A stretch of DNA of 64,000 bases, from assembly GCA_964036295.1 (NCBI GenBank), contig OZ038467.1:5635001-5699000 (forward strand), read 5' to 3'. The position numbers and the translations under genes are program-made. Below are positions 13,441 to 25,500 of this stretch, piece after piece. The notes under the pieces were generated by a model. It was not told the origin of the DNA, searched no databases, and saw only the letters and a list, made by a program, of their open reading frames with translations. The stretch's first letter is position 1. Every line of letters begins with the position of its first letter. This DNA is from Plumapathes pennacea (Eukaryota > Cnidaria > Anthozoa > Antipatharia > Myriopathidae).

Positions 13441-13673
13441 TTTGCTTTCAAGCACTGTTCCCTTTGCGGAGTTGTCTGTGTTTCCCGCTTCTGTTCATGT
13501 CGCTTTTGGTCGGCATTCATGCGCTGTTGTCTTAATTTGCGGAGTCTTCTCTTCGGCCCGCTTTTTCTCCTGAAGTTTCCGATTTGCGTTCAAGCGCTGT
13601 TCTCTTTGCGGAGTTGTCTGCATTACCCGTTTCTGTTCATGTCGCTTTCGATCGGCATTCATGCGCTGTTGTT
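13441..13673. repeat. 142-bp tandem duplication inside the STPR-like ORF
   Basis: The segment from 13441 (tttgctttcaagcactgttc) recurs from 13583 (tttgcgttcaagcgctgttc) and stays similar for about 90 bases. The 142-base offset is not a multiple of three, which explains why the second copy is in a different reading frame. Confidence 0.5.
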
Positions 13674-13776
13674 CGCTCGTTTCACGATTTCGCCTTGCTC
13701 GTGCCTGTTCCCTTCTCATTTGAAGACGAGCTTCGCGAGACTGTTGTGTTTCAAGTTTTTCAGTTAAGTTTTCCAT
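13495..13776 (-). pseudogene. degraded ORF with ~23-residue Arg/Gln/Glu-rich (STPR-like) repeats
   Basis: ATG at 13776 opens 93 codons, highly charged. Three imperfect repeats of about 23 residues are visible: REARLQMRREQARARRNRETSEQQ, RMNADRKRHEQKRVMQTTPQ and RLNANRKLQEKKRAEEKTPQ. The spacing and the (S/T)PxQRxxRLxxxRxxxxxRR pattern resemble STPR-type DNA-binding repeats. From memory, such repeats occur in silkworm FMBP-1 and in proteins linked to some Helitron-like transposons. The frame breaks near 13520, and a further repeat (MNADQKRHEQKRETQTTP) continues in another frame to about 13400. So the ORF is truncated and probably a mobile-element relic. The family assignment is tentative. Confidence 0.5.
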
Positions 13777-16640
13777 TTTCGTGAACGCAGCTACAATATA
13801 TTGTTGCTTCGTTCAAATCTAAATGCTCCGTTCAAATCTTTACTCTAAGTTATTCCGAGTAAAACAACAGGGCACACGTGATCGATCCGGCCTTTGTTAT
13901 TGGTTAGCGGGGTAACCGCGCCTAAAGTCGTACGACAGACTGACTGACAGACAACGTTAAATTTCGAGATGGCGACAGGCTTGGAGTCCCCAAGTAGGCG
14001 GTATAATATTGCTGCATTAGTGTCGTGAGTATTTCCCTCACTTCGTTCGGGGATAAAGACCTAATCAAGGATTAGCCTTGTAAAGTGTACTTTGACTACT
14101 GGAGAACCTGAAATTTTATCACGGCGTGGTTTATTGATGCAATATCTGACGAAAATAATGCCGATATTTACAACTTTTTAAGTGTGAACGGCATCTCCCC
14201 CAAACTTCAAAGAAGCTGAGGCCTCGGAGCAAAACAAATAGTGTCGTCTACACATTTTAGTAAATTGTCCTCTAAACTTTTCTGAAAATGTAGTCCTTGC
14301 AAAAAAAAAAAAAAAATTAAAAAAATTAAAAAAATTAAAAATAAAAAATAAAAAGTAAATGGAAGGAAATAAATGCGACTATCTCGCGAACCATTAAACG
14401 TTGTGACATTACTTTCGTCCTCCCGGTCTAATATTGCCCTATTCTGAATTCTGCTTGCCACTTAGTCAAATTAGTAACTCGTGTAGATAAAAAAAAAGAA
14501 CATTTCGTTATCAAGAAAGTATGCTTCTCTAAATTAGGACATGCGGAACTACCCGAAGCAAAAAAATAATCTGAAGTAACTTTCGCTCTGGACTCACTAA
14601 ATCAAAACCGGATTTCTCGGAGCAATACTGCCTTACGGTCGACTGTGTACACATCGATGATATCGTCAGTGAAAATTAAAATATTTTGGAGTTATTTTAA
14701 AATGGTTTTAGTAACGCAAGCTGTGTCTGAACACACCTGACAGCTGCAGTCTAACTTAAAAATCTACCAAATAGTTTATTTAACGAACGTGACTGACAAT
14801 AAGTGTTGTTATGTACTCGGTATTAGGGGTCAGGCCAGCAAGCTAGTTTAAACACCGACCTACTCAAAATTACAAAACCAGAACTTTAGGGGGGATAACA
14901 ACACGCGAAGTATTGGACCTGTAATATGAATGGAATGCAATATAATATATGTAATATGAATGAATGATTTCCGGCTCCTTGGGCCAGGACCAAATAATGG
15001 TTACATTGTTAACATATTTTTGCGTCTTCTGGAAAGTTCAGTGTCAAAACATCTATATTTAGCTGTAGATGGAATCTACAAACTGACAAGAAAGTTCACC
15101 ACACCCGTGCACGGCATGCACGCGCTAAGACGTTCAGTGAGTAATTGTGGCGGCAACATTGCTAGCGCGCATGTTGCCCCATTTTGCCATGCGCGAAACA
15201 TTTGTTGCGGGCACAAAATTGTGTCCGCGCTCAGCGCAACAATGTTGCCGCACGTTTTGTCACCCTGGAAATATCGAAGGACACAATGTTGCCACCACAA
15301 TGTATCCTCGTTTTACCTTGATATAAGACGCACGGAAAATGTATTCCTGGTACTGAGCTGACCAGTTCTAGATGTTATTCCGAGGGTCCAGTTCGATTAA
15401 GAAAATCCAGAATCAAATCCTCCTCTCGACCTCTTGGCCAACAAACTGCACGGCCCACCGTGAGCATCATTATGACAAACATACTTTATTTCTCGACTTC
15501 ACGTGGTGTAAGATTTACAATATAGAATATATGTATCTACACTAAAGAAACTATCATTTACTTCATGTTAATTCAGTTATAACAAAGGGAGAAAAATACG
15601 TATTGCGTAGTAATTAGGTTTTAGCGGTATCGATTGGCTGTCGCAAAATCAAAGTAATAGGCTATTTCCGAGATGCCTGCACGTTTGCCTGTGTCTAAAA
15701 GCAAGGCGTAGTGCGACGTACACATTCTTATGAAAACGAGTTTGATTTGCATTTTGAGTTTGCTCCACCGCAAATCACATATTACGTTTAACAGTCAATC
15801 GAAAACGGCTTTATGGCAAACACCCAATTAGAGGAACTAATTATTTTGATTACTTCAATATGAACAAATTCACAACTTGTATAAAGGGCATCACTTCTAC
15901 AAAACCAAAATATTATAAGTAAGCTATGAAAGATATTTGAATCAAATATATATTCTTCACTTGAAAAGCTTTTGGTATGAAATCTCTCAAATGACGTACC
16001 AACCCGACCAGAGTGCAGAGCTTACAATGAAAAACAGCTAGTAAGTGCCACAGCAAAGTCAACGGTTTGCTCAAACAGGCTGGACAATATTACTATTTAT
16101 AGGTAACCATAAATCTGTGCCTTGACGAAGCAAACGTAACAGTAAAGAAAGTCACCAGTTTTCTAAAACAGACTGGCCGGGATAATATTATATACATGTT
16201 AGAAAACTTGAAGACTACCAGAAAAATCAAATTTGTGCTTGACGATTGTGCAGATCTCTAGCTTACAATTGTTTTGAAGAACTCTGGTCTAGAATAGAAA
16301 AATATCAAGCTTTATAATAAGTAAAAAAATTTCTCAAACAAGCCGGACAAGATTTCGTCTTGAAAACTTGAAAACTTTTCAAAATATTCATATCTGTGCT
16401 TGTCGATTCTTGACGGAACCCTGGCCTACAAAATCATGGAAAAAATAGCAAAGCGTCACAGAAACTTCAACAGGTTTCTCAAGAATCTCGGATGCTCAGT
16501 CGAACGCACTGCCAACACACCCAACACTGTTATTTACTGAAATTCAGTTACAGCGTGTCAGAATGGTGAAGTCCATTGCGACACTCTTAGACCGATTTTC
16601 GCTGGTGCCAAGTTTAGTTAGCGTGTCTATAACCCGTTGG
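13777..16640. other. intergenic region downstream of the L3MBTL gene
   Basis: No exon-like segment is recognised. An A/T tract lies at 14300-14350. A Cys/His-rich open stretch at about 15114-15312 on both strands (caacattg/caatgttg motifs inverted around its centre) looks like a dispersed repeat rather than a gene. The L3MBTL 3' UTR should occupy part of the right side. Confidence 0.5.
16010..16490. repeat. diverged tandem repeats downstream of the L3MBTL stop
   Basis: Three imperfect copies carry the same ordered words: ctcaaacaggctggacaa then tctgtgccttgacgaagc (about 16071); ctaaaacagactggcc then tttgtgcttgacgattg (about 16159); ctcaaacaagccggacaa then tctgtgcttgtcgattc (about 16332). Spacing is about 90-175 bases. 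They lie 150-630 bases past the stop codon, possibly in the 3' UTR. Confidence 0.5.
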
Positions 16641-19486
16641 TCAGTACTGCATGGGGATGCTTTTAAAGATTTTAAGCGCAGGCCCCAATTTGATCTTCAG
16701 GATGTCGACAATATCAGTTTGAGTCAAGAGTAGAAACGCTTCACCGTCAATTTGCTGAAAGAAGAAGAACAACAACAACAACAAAATCAACAACAACAAA
16801 AAGCGATGAGTAAGAGAACCCATCTCCGTAACCAACGTGACGGCTTTCAAAATCTACGGGGTTTGGCACTTCAAATTTTGTAACTATAACAAAACATTTC
16901 AGCATACCGTTTAGTAAAACATTTTGTTTGAAGCCCGGTTCAGTTTGTTTGAAACCTGCTGGATTAGTAATTTCTCCCTGGCCTCAATAGTTAGTTAGCA
17001 TTGAAAGGATTAACGGATTAGGAGTCAGCCTTATTCCTGCTTTCTGGACGCGTAATTTTTACTCTTCCCAACCAAGGGTTCTTTACGGAAGAACGTACTT
17101 CCAAATAAGTTGTAAATACTAGTCCGTGGTTCGGACTCTTCTACACCGCGTATATTTGAAACAAAATTTCAAGTAGCACGTACGTGGAAAGCGCGGGAAC
17201 GCTCTACGTTGCTACTAGTAACGTTATCTTGGTGTAGGAATGTGGTTATCGATAGTGTTTTAGGATCAGTAATTGCAGATAACATATCTTGAACGAAGGG
17301 GCAATAGCAGTGAAGGAGAAGAGATTGTAACGCAACAAGTTCAAGGGCTTTTCAAGACAAGCAGCCAAATTCAAGGGCTTTTCAAGACAAGAAGCCAAAT
17401 TCAAGGGCTTTTCAAGACAAGCTGCCAAATTCAAGAGCTTTTTAAGACAAGAAGCCAATTCAAGGGCTTTTCAAGACAAGATGCCAAATTCAAGGGCTTT
17501 TCAAAAGAAGCTGAGCCAAATTCATAGGGCTTTTCAAGACAAGCAGCCAAATTCAAGGGCTTTTCGAGACAAGCAGTCAAATTCAAGGGCTTTTCAAGAT
17601 CGAACGAACTCTTGAATAGAAAAGTTGGCTTGTGATCCCACCTAGTACCTCAGTAGTCCCCACTGGACCCAAAACTAAATCTGCGACAAAACCGAAGTGC
17701 CCCGTAATAATACTGCAACGGCCCGATACGAGCCGGACAATATTACGAGCGTGAGAAAATATGCCGCGATGTTGCATCTCTCGTAAAGTCTTGCACGATT
17801 GGCAAACAAAAACAACCAAACAAAAACTCTAACCCTAAAAACAATGAAATTGCTACACATAGGAAACCTATCAAAAAAATTCCCGGCTTTCAACAGCCGG
17901 TAAAACCCTCCAAGACATGAGCTAAATACCTGTTCGGCGAATATCCTAGCCTGGTCCATACAGCCCAGTGACTTGATGTGATTGGCCACAGTGTCCACGC
18001 TCCACTTGCTGATTCGCTGACGTTCTCTCGACTCAGGTCCTTCCATGGATGACAGGTCCTGGACTTGAGAATGACCAATCGACGGCCAGGAAACTGTCGA
18101 CAGTGAAACATGCTGCACCGCTTTCTCGTGGTACAGAGGTGCGCTGACTGGAATGGGGAAAACGAAAATGATTGAAGTATTCAAAATGGGAACCCCATGA
18201 TCGCTTATCATTATTTACTGGGTAGTGACTTCATAGGGCCTGTCCACAAGTATTGGTTTTCGATTGAAATATTTTTCTTCGCGCTTCGGCCTTCCGTCCA
18301 CACGGAAACGGTGAAAACGGTCATCGAAAACGGAATTTTATGAAAATGTTCTCCATGTGAAGAACAAGGGTAAAGGCCGATTTACACGGTGCGATTCTTG
18401 CGTACGATTGTGGCATGCGACCTTCTTACGACACGGTTATGACACAAATCGCATCGTGAAAATCAACCTTAGTGTGTAAATCGTAACACTGCAAAAATAG
18501 GTTCTTATAGCACTCACAGGTTTGATAACTATCTGACATTTTCTCTCGTCTTTCATCTGGTGTAGTCCGCCTGCAACAAAAGAAGACACGAGAAAAAAAC
18601 TCCACATATTGGAATGGATTACATCATACACACATAACTGACTCATTACTCTTCGATTTATTGTCGAAATCAACCATGTGATTGGCTGACTGGTACAAAC
18701 AAGTCTCGTCTTGCCCAATCAAAAATAAAAGCAAATTGGTCACGCAAGCAAGTGGCGAGGGCGTTTCCTGCACTGCTGACAGGTCTCTTCAAAGTAAAAC
18801 CAATTGCAACTTACTTGGCCTCTGATTGGTTAGAAGTGTTTTCTTGTGGGTGCTGTGATTGGCGCTGTAATTACTTTGGTTTTGGTAATGCCTGGTTCTC
18901 ACAAGCAACGCAAACGTATGCGCAAGCACAGGAGTCCTCATTTCACAGTGAAAACAAGCTCGACGGCAAAAGCACAAGGATCAAAATTGTTCCTTTTCGT
19001 TATGATTGCGCAACCCCGTTCCCAGGCTCTTTTATCTCCCAGCTCCCGGCCGGGAGATGAAAGAGCCTGGGAACGAGGTTGATGATTGCACTTGTGCTTG
19101 CGTCGAGTCGTGAAAACGAGGCTCTAGGTGACAACTTACTTTGCTGAGCTGCGCGTGTTTATGATGCTGCCGCCTGGAGTCTTGGTGTTCTTGTCAGTGA
19201 CTCTCGCGGTGGAAGTAATAACACTCGCTGTCTTTTTCGTGGTCGGAGCAGGAGATCGCGGTACGTACTTTCCAATTTTTACGAAGTTTGCTTCATTTAA
19301 GGGACAGCCAGAGACGCTAAGCCAATAGAAAAAATGTTGATTCACTTAATATCAACTGGTCATCGCAACCCTAAATATACCGTCTACAAAATCCGAGATA
19401 TCAGCTGCTGTTTCGGCATTCATCAATAAGAAATCACGAAAAAAATAACAGTTTTGTTATCACGTGGTAAATTATTATTATTATTA

Positions 19487-19536
<50 letters not shown>

Positions 19537-22500
19537 CCTGTGGTGTGTCCTCCATTGGCCTGTCACGTGACCAGTACCGTCGCACCCCTTGGTTGGACAA
19601 ATCCACTCCGCTGGAGAATTAGGATCATCTGTACAATGAACAAAGTCAGACGGTCGGACATTCTGAAAGATTCATGTTTACGATTTTATAAAAATAAGGA
19701 AACCCCAGAAAATTTCAATGTGCTTAAGAAAGGCGGTAGACTCGATGGAAATTCCAGGCAAGTGCGACGTTCAGCTTGACCACGTTCAGTAGGGTTCAGA
19801 CCACGAGTCCTTTTGAGTCTTTTCTCTTACATTTAGTCTAACCAAAGATATCATAAAGTAAGGAAAACTAGGCTTTTGGTAACCTTCTCAGATGAAAGCT
19901 GTTTGAACTAATTCTCGCTATATTACTTGTACGTTTTTTCTTTCGTGTTTGTATTTTGAGCTCAAAATTACCCTGGATTACGGTTAAACGTTGTTGCTAT
20001 GAAAATGGAAAGTTCTTGCTTATAACATGACTTCGTTGATACGTTTTGAGGTAGAACATGCTTTTCAGTTACAGCAACCTTTTATCAAAACCTGCAGTTT
20101 GTTGACCAAGAGATTGAAAGGAAGTATTTAACTAATCCTGGATTAGCTCAATCAAGTTTTGAACAACCCGGGTCAGGAGAGTGAAAGGCTTCTGAATAAA
20201 AACTTCTCTCGCCTCTTGATCCTCTGCTCCGTCCGTCCGTCGCTTTGTTTTTGCTGGCGTAGGACCAGTCCGACTCCTCGCTCATGGAGTTGGGCGACAG
20301 CCTGTCCACCAGACACGAGTCTTTGTTCAGGTTCTGTAGCGAGTACGGGCAGCCGAACGTGCTGTGGTGTGTGGAGTACTTGGCACCCTTCACGTGACCA
20401 ATCCCCTTGCAGCCCGGAGTGGGACACGCTGCCGACGAGATTTTCTCTGCTGTGGCTTTAAGAAGAACAAACAACAGTTTCGTAAACTCAGTCGTAGACA
20501 TTTCAAAAACAATTGCTCGTCCTACAGCTCTGGATCATGGTTGTTCCTATTTTGGATCATTTCTCGTTATGCGATTTTGTTCTTCATTATCATCATGCTT
20601 TATTCTCGAAGAAGAGTTAAGGGGAATATAGTCAACGCTCTCTAAGGCGGACACCTCTATAAGGCAGACACCATGCAGATTTGGTCCTTGTCGACTTTCA
20701 TTTGTTCCTTTGTAACTAAACTCTCTCTAAAGCGGACACCTCTATAAGGCAGACAGCATGCAGATTTGGTCCTTGTCGACTTTCACTTGTCCCTTTGTAA
20801 CTGAACTCTCTCTAAGGCGGACACCTCTCTAAGACGGACAATAAATGCTAGTCCCGAGGGTGTCCGCCTTAGAGAGGTCATTGTATACTTATCTTGAACA
20901 GAAACAAGACAGTAAGAAGACCAGCGCCAATGAAATAAATATGTACGCATTATTTATGCTGTGTGCTTCTTATTCTTACTCTGTAACTTACTGAGAGGAG
21001 GTTCAAGTGTATGTCTCGTCTTTGCACACCAACCAACTGGGTGCAGTTCCAGCGAGTCCGCGTCGAACCAGTCATCATAAATGTCGTCCCAGCCATCGAA
21101 GTGAATCCGCACGCGGTATTCCTCCGTTTCGGCCACAGTCGCTGCTCTCACGAGTGATGGGTTGCGTTTGTCCACCGCTTCTAATTTCTGACCTCTCTTG
21201 AAACCAGGCGGCGATCGCTAAAAGCAAGAGAACATTAAGGATCCGGTCACACCAGGAAGGTAGATCGATCTCAGATCGATCCAAGGCAAATGAACTGCAG
21301 ACGTTTTCTTAGATCGAGCTGAGATCGAGGAAGCCCACAAGGAAGTTGGCAGAGCAAAATACCAAATGTTACGTGTCGCTACAAATTGAAGTCTTGGATT
21401 TACCGTCTTGAAGATCTCTGCAGGTGCGGCTACACTTCCGGTAGACTTCAGATAGTGCTCCCAATTGAAAGTGTCGACTTCGTCATCTGAGGTGCACAGA
21501 GGCAAAAAAAAAAAAAAAAAAAACTTAGGTCAATACTGTAGTCTTCAAGATAGCCGTTAAAAGAGGCTATCGTACGACTAATCCTCCCTAACCCTCCAAC
21601 GACGAGCTTAGGAAATGTACCCCCCCCCCCCCAACCAAAACGCCATCTGTAACGTCTTAGCACTAACCGTCAGGGGGGTTGAGTCTCTTTCCGTTCTCTG
21701 CACACCAGCCCACTGGGTGAATGTACGGACAGCTGTCTTCACACCAGTAGTCATAAGTGTCCTCCCACTCGTCAAAGTGCACCAGAAAGCGGCTGCCAAT
21801 CACGTTGGTTACCGTGGCAACACAAATCAGATCCGGGTTCTTGCGATCCACGGCCTCCAGTTTCATGCCAGCCTTAAATCCGTGCTGTGTGGTAGGGGTC
21901 TGGGAACGAGAGACACGCTTTGCTTAATGAGGAGCTACTGGCTCTATACAGAAAGAGCCGTCTCTCTTCTTCCTCGCCAAGTTTCATCACACAATCTTCG
22001 TCCTCCTTACTATCATCATCATCATCGTCGTCGTCGTCGTTTTTCATGTCTTTGTGTACTCTTTTTATTGGGAATTTTGCCGGGACGAAGAGAACTTGTA
22101 GAGGTGTCCGTAAGGAGAGGTTTGGCTGTAGTTTGAGGGCCAGTCGTTTGATATTGATGTTACAAATCCTTCTACACGATTAGCTTACCGGCTGAAAGGC
22201 GTGCTCTGGTGCTCCCCTGGCCCCTTGCTTCTTGAGATATTTGTCCCAGTTGAAGTCGCCTTTTATCATACCTTTGCACAAAAGAAAAAGAGAGAAACTA
22301 ATAGCTACAGCGTACTGAGATTTGAAAAATCAGTCATGAAAAGCCAAACTTTCACACAGTGCTGGGATGAAATGACGTGATCTTTGACTGGTTCTTAAGG
22401 TCATAATTTTAGTAACTCTGAAAAATAAACAATGAAAACGGAGCATTTCGATCACTGTGGTTTGGAATGTGGATTTCACCTACTTCTGGGTGGATGGAGT

Positions 22501-25500
22501 GTCTGCCCATTCTTTTCACACCACCCAACAGGGAAGATGAATGGTGAATCGACGTTGGTCCAGAAGTCGTAACTCTCGGACCAGCCATCAAAGTGAAGCC
22601 TCAGACGACATCCCTTCACCCTCACGATGGTGCAGACACAAATGTAAGGAGGGTGCTTGGGGTCGATCGCCTCCACCTTCATCCCTTTCCTAAACTCGGA
22701 AGAAGGCATCGGGAACACATCCCTGTCGGAATTTTCCTGCAAGAAAATTTTCGAAACACAAGGCAAGAATTAGCCTACGTAAACAGTCGACTCATATTAG
22801 ATGACCGCTATATCAAGCTTTCGGTGTCTTCGTCTTGGAGCAAAAGACTGGGCAAACGCGCAGGTAAGTTCTCGGATGGAAAACAGATGTGAAAGGCAAA
22901 AGACTAGGAAACAATATGTTAAATGGCCGCGAAAGATAGAAACTTACACCTTTTTGTGTGTGTGTGAACTTGCTGACCTGTTTGAAGACACTGACTGGAG
23001 CTTGCTTTGTTCCAGTTGAGTAGAGGTATTCAGACCATATGAACGGCTGGGTAAAACTGTATGGAACTAAAGAGGAAAAGCGCAGCGAGAAAGAAAAAAA
23101 AATTAGCATCACCACTCTACTGTTTTCAGTATGAAAAATGTGACAACTTTGGCATTTTATCGATTAATTTATATTTAGACTGGGCTTGAACAACTTACCG
23201 CTTGCGGCTGTCAGACTCGTTCCCACTCCCTCAAGCGGGATCACGTTTTTTGTCCTTATTCTTTTCTCCCCTTTGACACCCGGCTTTCCTTTTGGGGCAA
23301 TGACGGCCTGAGAGCCTCCAATATGCTCTCCATCCATCTCGGCAGACTTCATAGAGGGGAGGGGAAGGAAGGGGGGAATAAAGAAAGAACGGACATTAGT
23401 TGGCAAACCCCAAGCGATCTAGCTTTTCTAAATCTACTAAGTTATGTCCAGTGGAGAGTTGGTCTAACTGAGACTTAAATGAACGATTGTGCTCTAAGAA
23501 GAAATGATGCCTTATTTAGAACAGCGGTTTAGATTAACAATTGGACGTTGTGTAATTAGCTTTGCTTTGGTCTTGCGTTTGCTCGTTGGAGCTGTTTCTG
23601 GATGACTGGACTGGCCTAACTCAACAAGTTTAAGAGCATTCTTGGCCAATCACTGGAACATAAAGCAAAACACGATTGCTACCTTCTCACTTGTTTGGAC
23701 TAATTAGAAACTGAAGCAATCGCAAAACCAAAACAATCAGTCAACCGAAAACTGCTTTAATGTTTTACTGATAATGATAAAACTTACACTATACGCAATA
23801 CAATATAAATACAATAAAAACAACAAATAAATTACATGTAATAAATTATTATAACGATTATGCAGCTTACACTGGCCGTATTAAGCACTTGTTTCCCTGT
23901 AGCCTTCTTTCCTTTCCCCTTTCTTCTTTTCCTGATAACCTTCCCGTCAGAAGTGGTGACATGGCGTGTAAATTCTCTCCCCTTGTTCCTTCGCCCTGTG
24001 TATGCGCCCACACAAGACAGACTGCAGAATCTTCCGGAAGCTGAGAAGTCTTGAGGCAGTCCATATTTGCCACACACCTCACAGCACAGAATGTTCCCAC
24101 TTTCAGGAGGTCCGTCCATGAGCTCTGATTTGACTGTCGTAGCAGCAAGCTTTCCTGTTTATAGAGTACCGTGGTTATCAATTAAATTTTCCTCTTTTTT
24201 TTTTTCTCAAGGGCCAATGCCATGCGGATGTACGACGGAAGAACTAAGGCTGCGTTCGATTGGGTCTATTCCGGAATATGAATAGCTAAAATGTCTCAAA
24301 GTGTTGCTTGTGCGTGGAACATTTTGTTTGAAACTGTTTCGAAAACCTTCACACTGACATTGCGAATAGCTACCGATGCATCTGTACCCAACACAGCTCC
24401 AAAGCAAAGAATATTACCAATCAACATCACTATTCCAATTCCGAAATCGAACGCGCCCTAGATATTAAATGTTTATCGAGGAAAAATATAAAAGGTGCGT
24501 GCCTTTGGGACTATTCCGTCTATTCTTATTTTGGAATAGGAATAACGGAATACACAGAATACCAGTTCCCAAAAGAACAGACTTTGCGCTATTCCGAAAA
24601 CAGAATAGCGGACGTGACAGAATACGGAAAAAAAATATCCAAAAGACCACGACTACCGGCTATTCTGTCCATTCTGAATAAACCGCTTCTGTTGTCAAAT
24701 ACGTCTATCGGAAGCAGAATGGACGGAATACTATTTCGTTCACTCTGGAACTATCAGAATAGGTCCCAAAAGGACGCGCCCTAAATTACAACTTGATTTG
24801 TCTTACACAACTAAAATGTGCTTTTCCAGAAGGTATTTGATCAACACTTCGGGATCCCCATTTATCTTCTTTTGACAGTAGTCATAAATCACTGGGGAAT
24901 CCCCACTTTTCCTGGATATTCCCTGTATCTCGATGTTCACGAGGGATTCCCATTAAGGTACAGGGGCGGATCTAGGATTTTGAAAGAGGGTGGCTGGGGG
25001 CGGAGTATTAGTGGTTTCGAACGCCGGAGGCGCGAGCCGCTAGGGGGGGTCCAGGGGCATGCCCCCCCCCCCCCCCCCGGGAAATTTTGAAATCTGGAGT
25101 CTCTGAAATGGCATTTCCTGCGTTTTGAGACCACTTTGGAGCACAGTTAAGAGTCAAACGCGATATATTCTATTAGTATTTTACGCATGGTAAGCACAGT
25201 TTGATTACTGCCATATAAATTACAGGTATGTAGTAAGTATAGATTATATAATCGCGTGGGAAAACGGGATTTAGGCAGAATAAATCCTTTTATAGATTAA
25301 ACAATGTTATGGTCTAAAACAAGGAAGAAGTAGTTGGCTCACACTGCCTTAGTTACGTTAATCGGCCAAAAGTGAAGGTGACATCATCCTTCTGGAGTGC
25401 AGTGCCATAAATTTCTCGCAAACCTGCCTTCTGTTGATGGAAATTGTGTGTGCATGCATGGCAATGACAGCCAAATCTGACAGTCGTCCGGTGGTCATTG

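Noticed and set aside
14960-15361. Cys/His-rich 133-codon ORF and the opposite 74-codon ORF
   Set aside because: Open on both strands because of an inverted caacattg/caatgttg repeat; judged a dispersed repeat, not a zinc-finger gene.
17246-17527. Repetitive ORFs on both strands (LFKTSSQIQG and LNLAACLEKP units)
   Set aside because: Direct translation of the 30-bp minisatellite in an intron.
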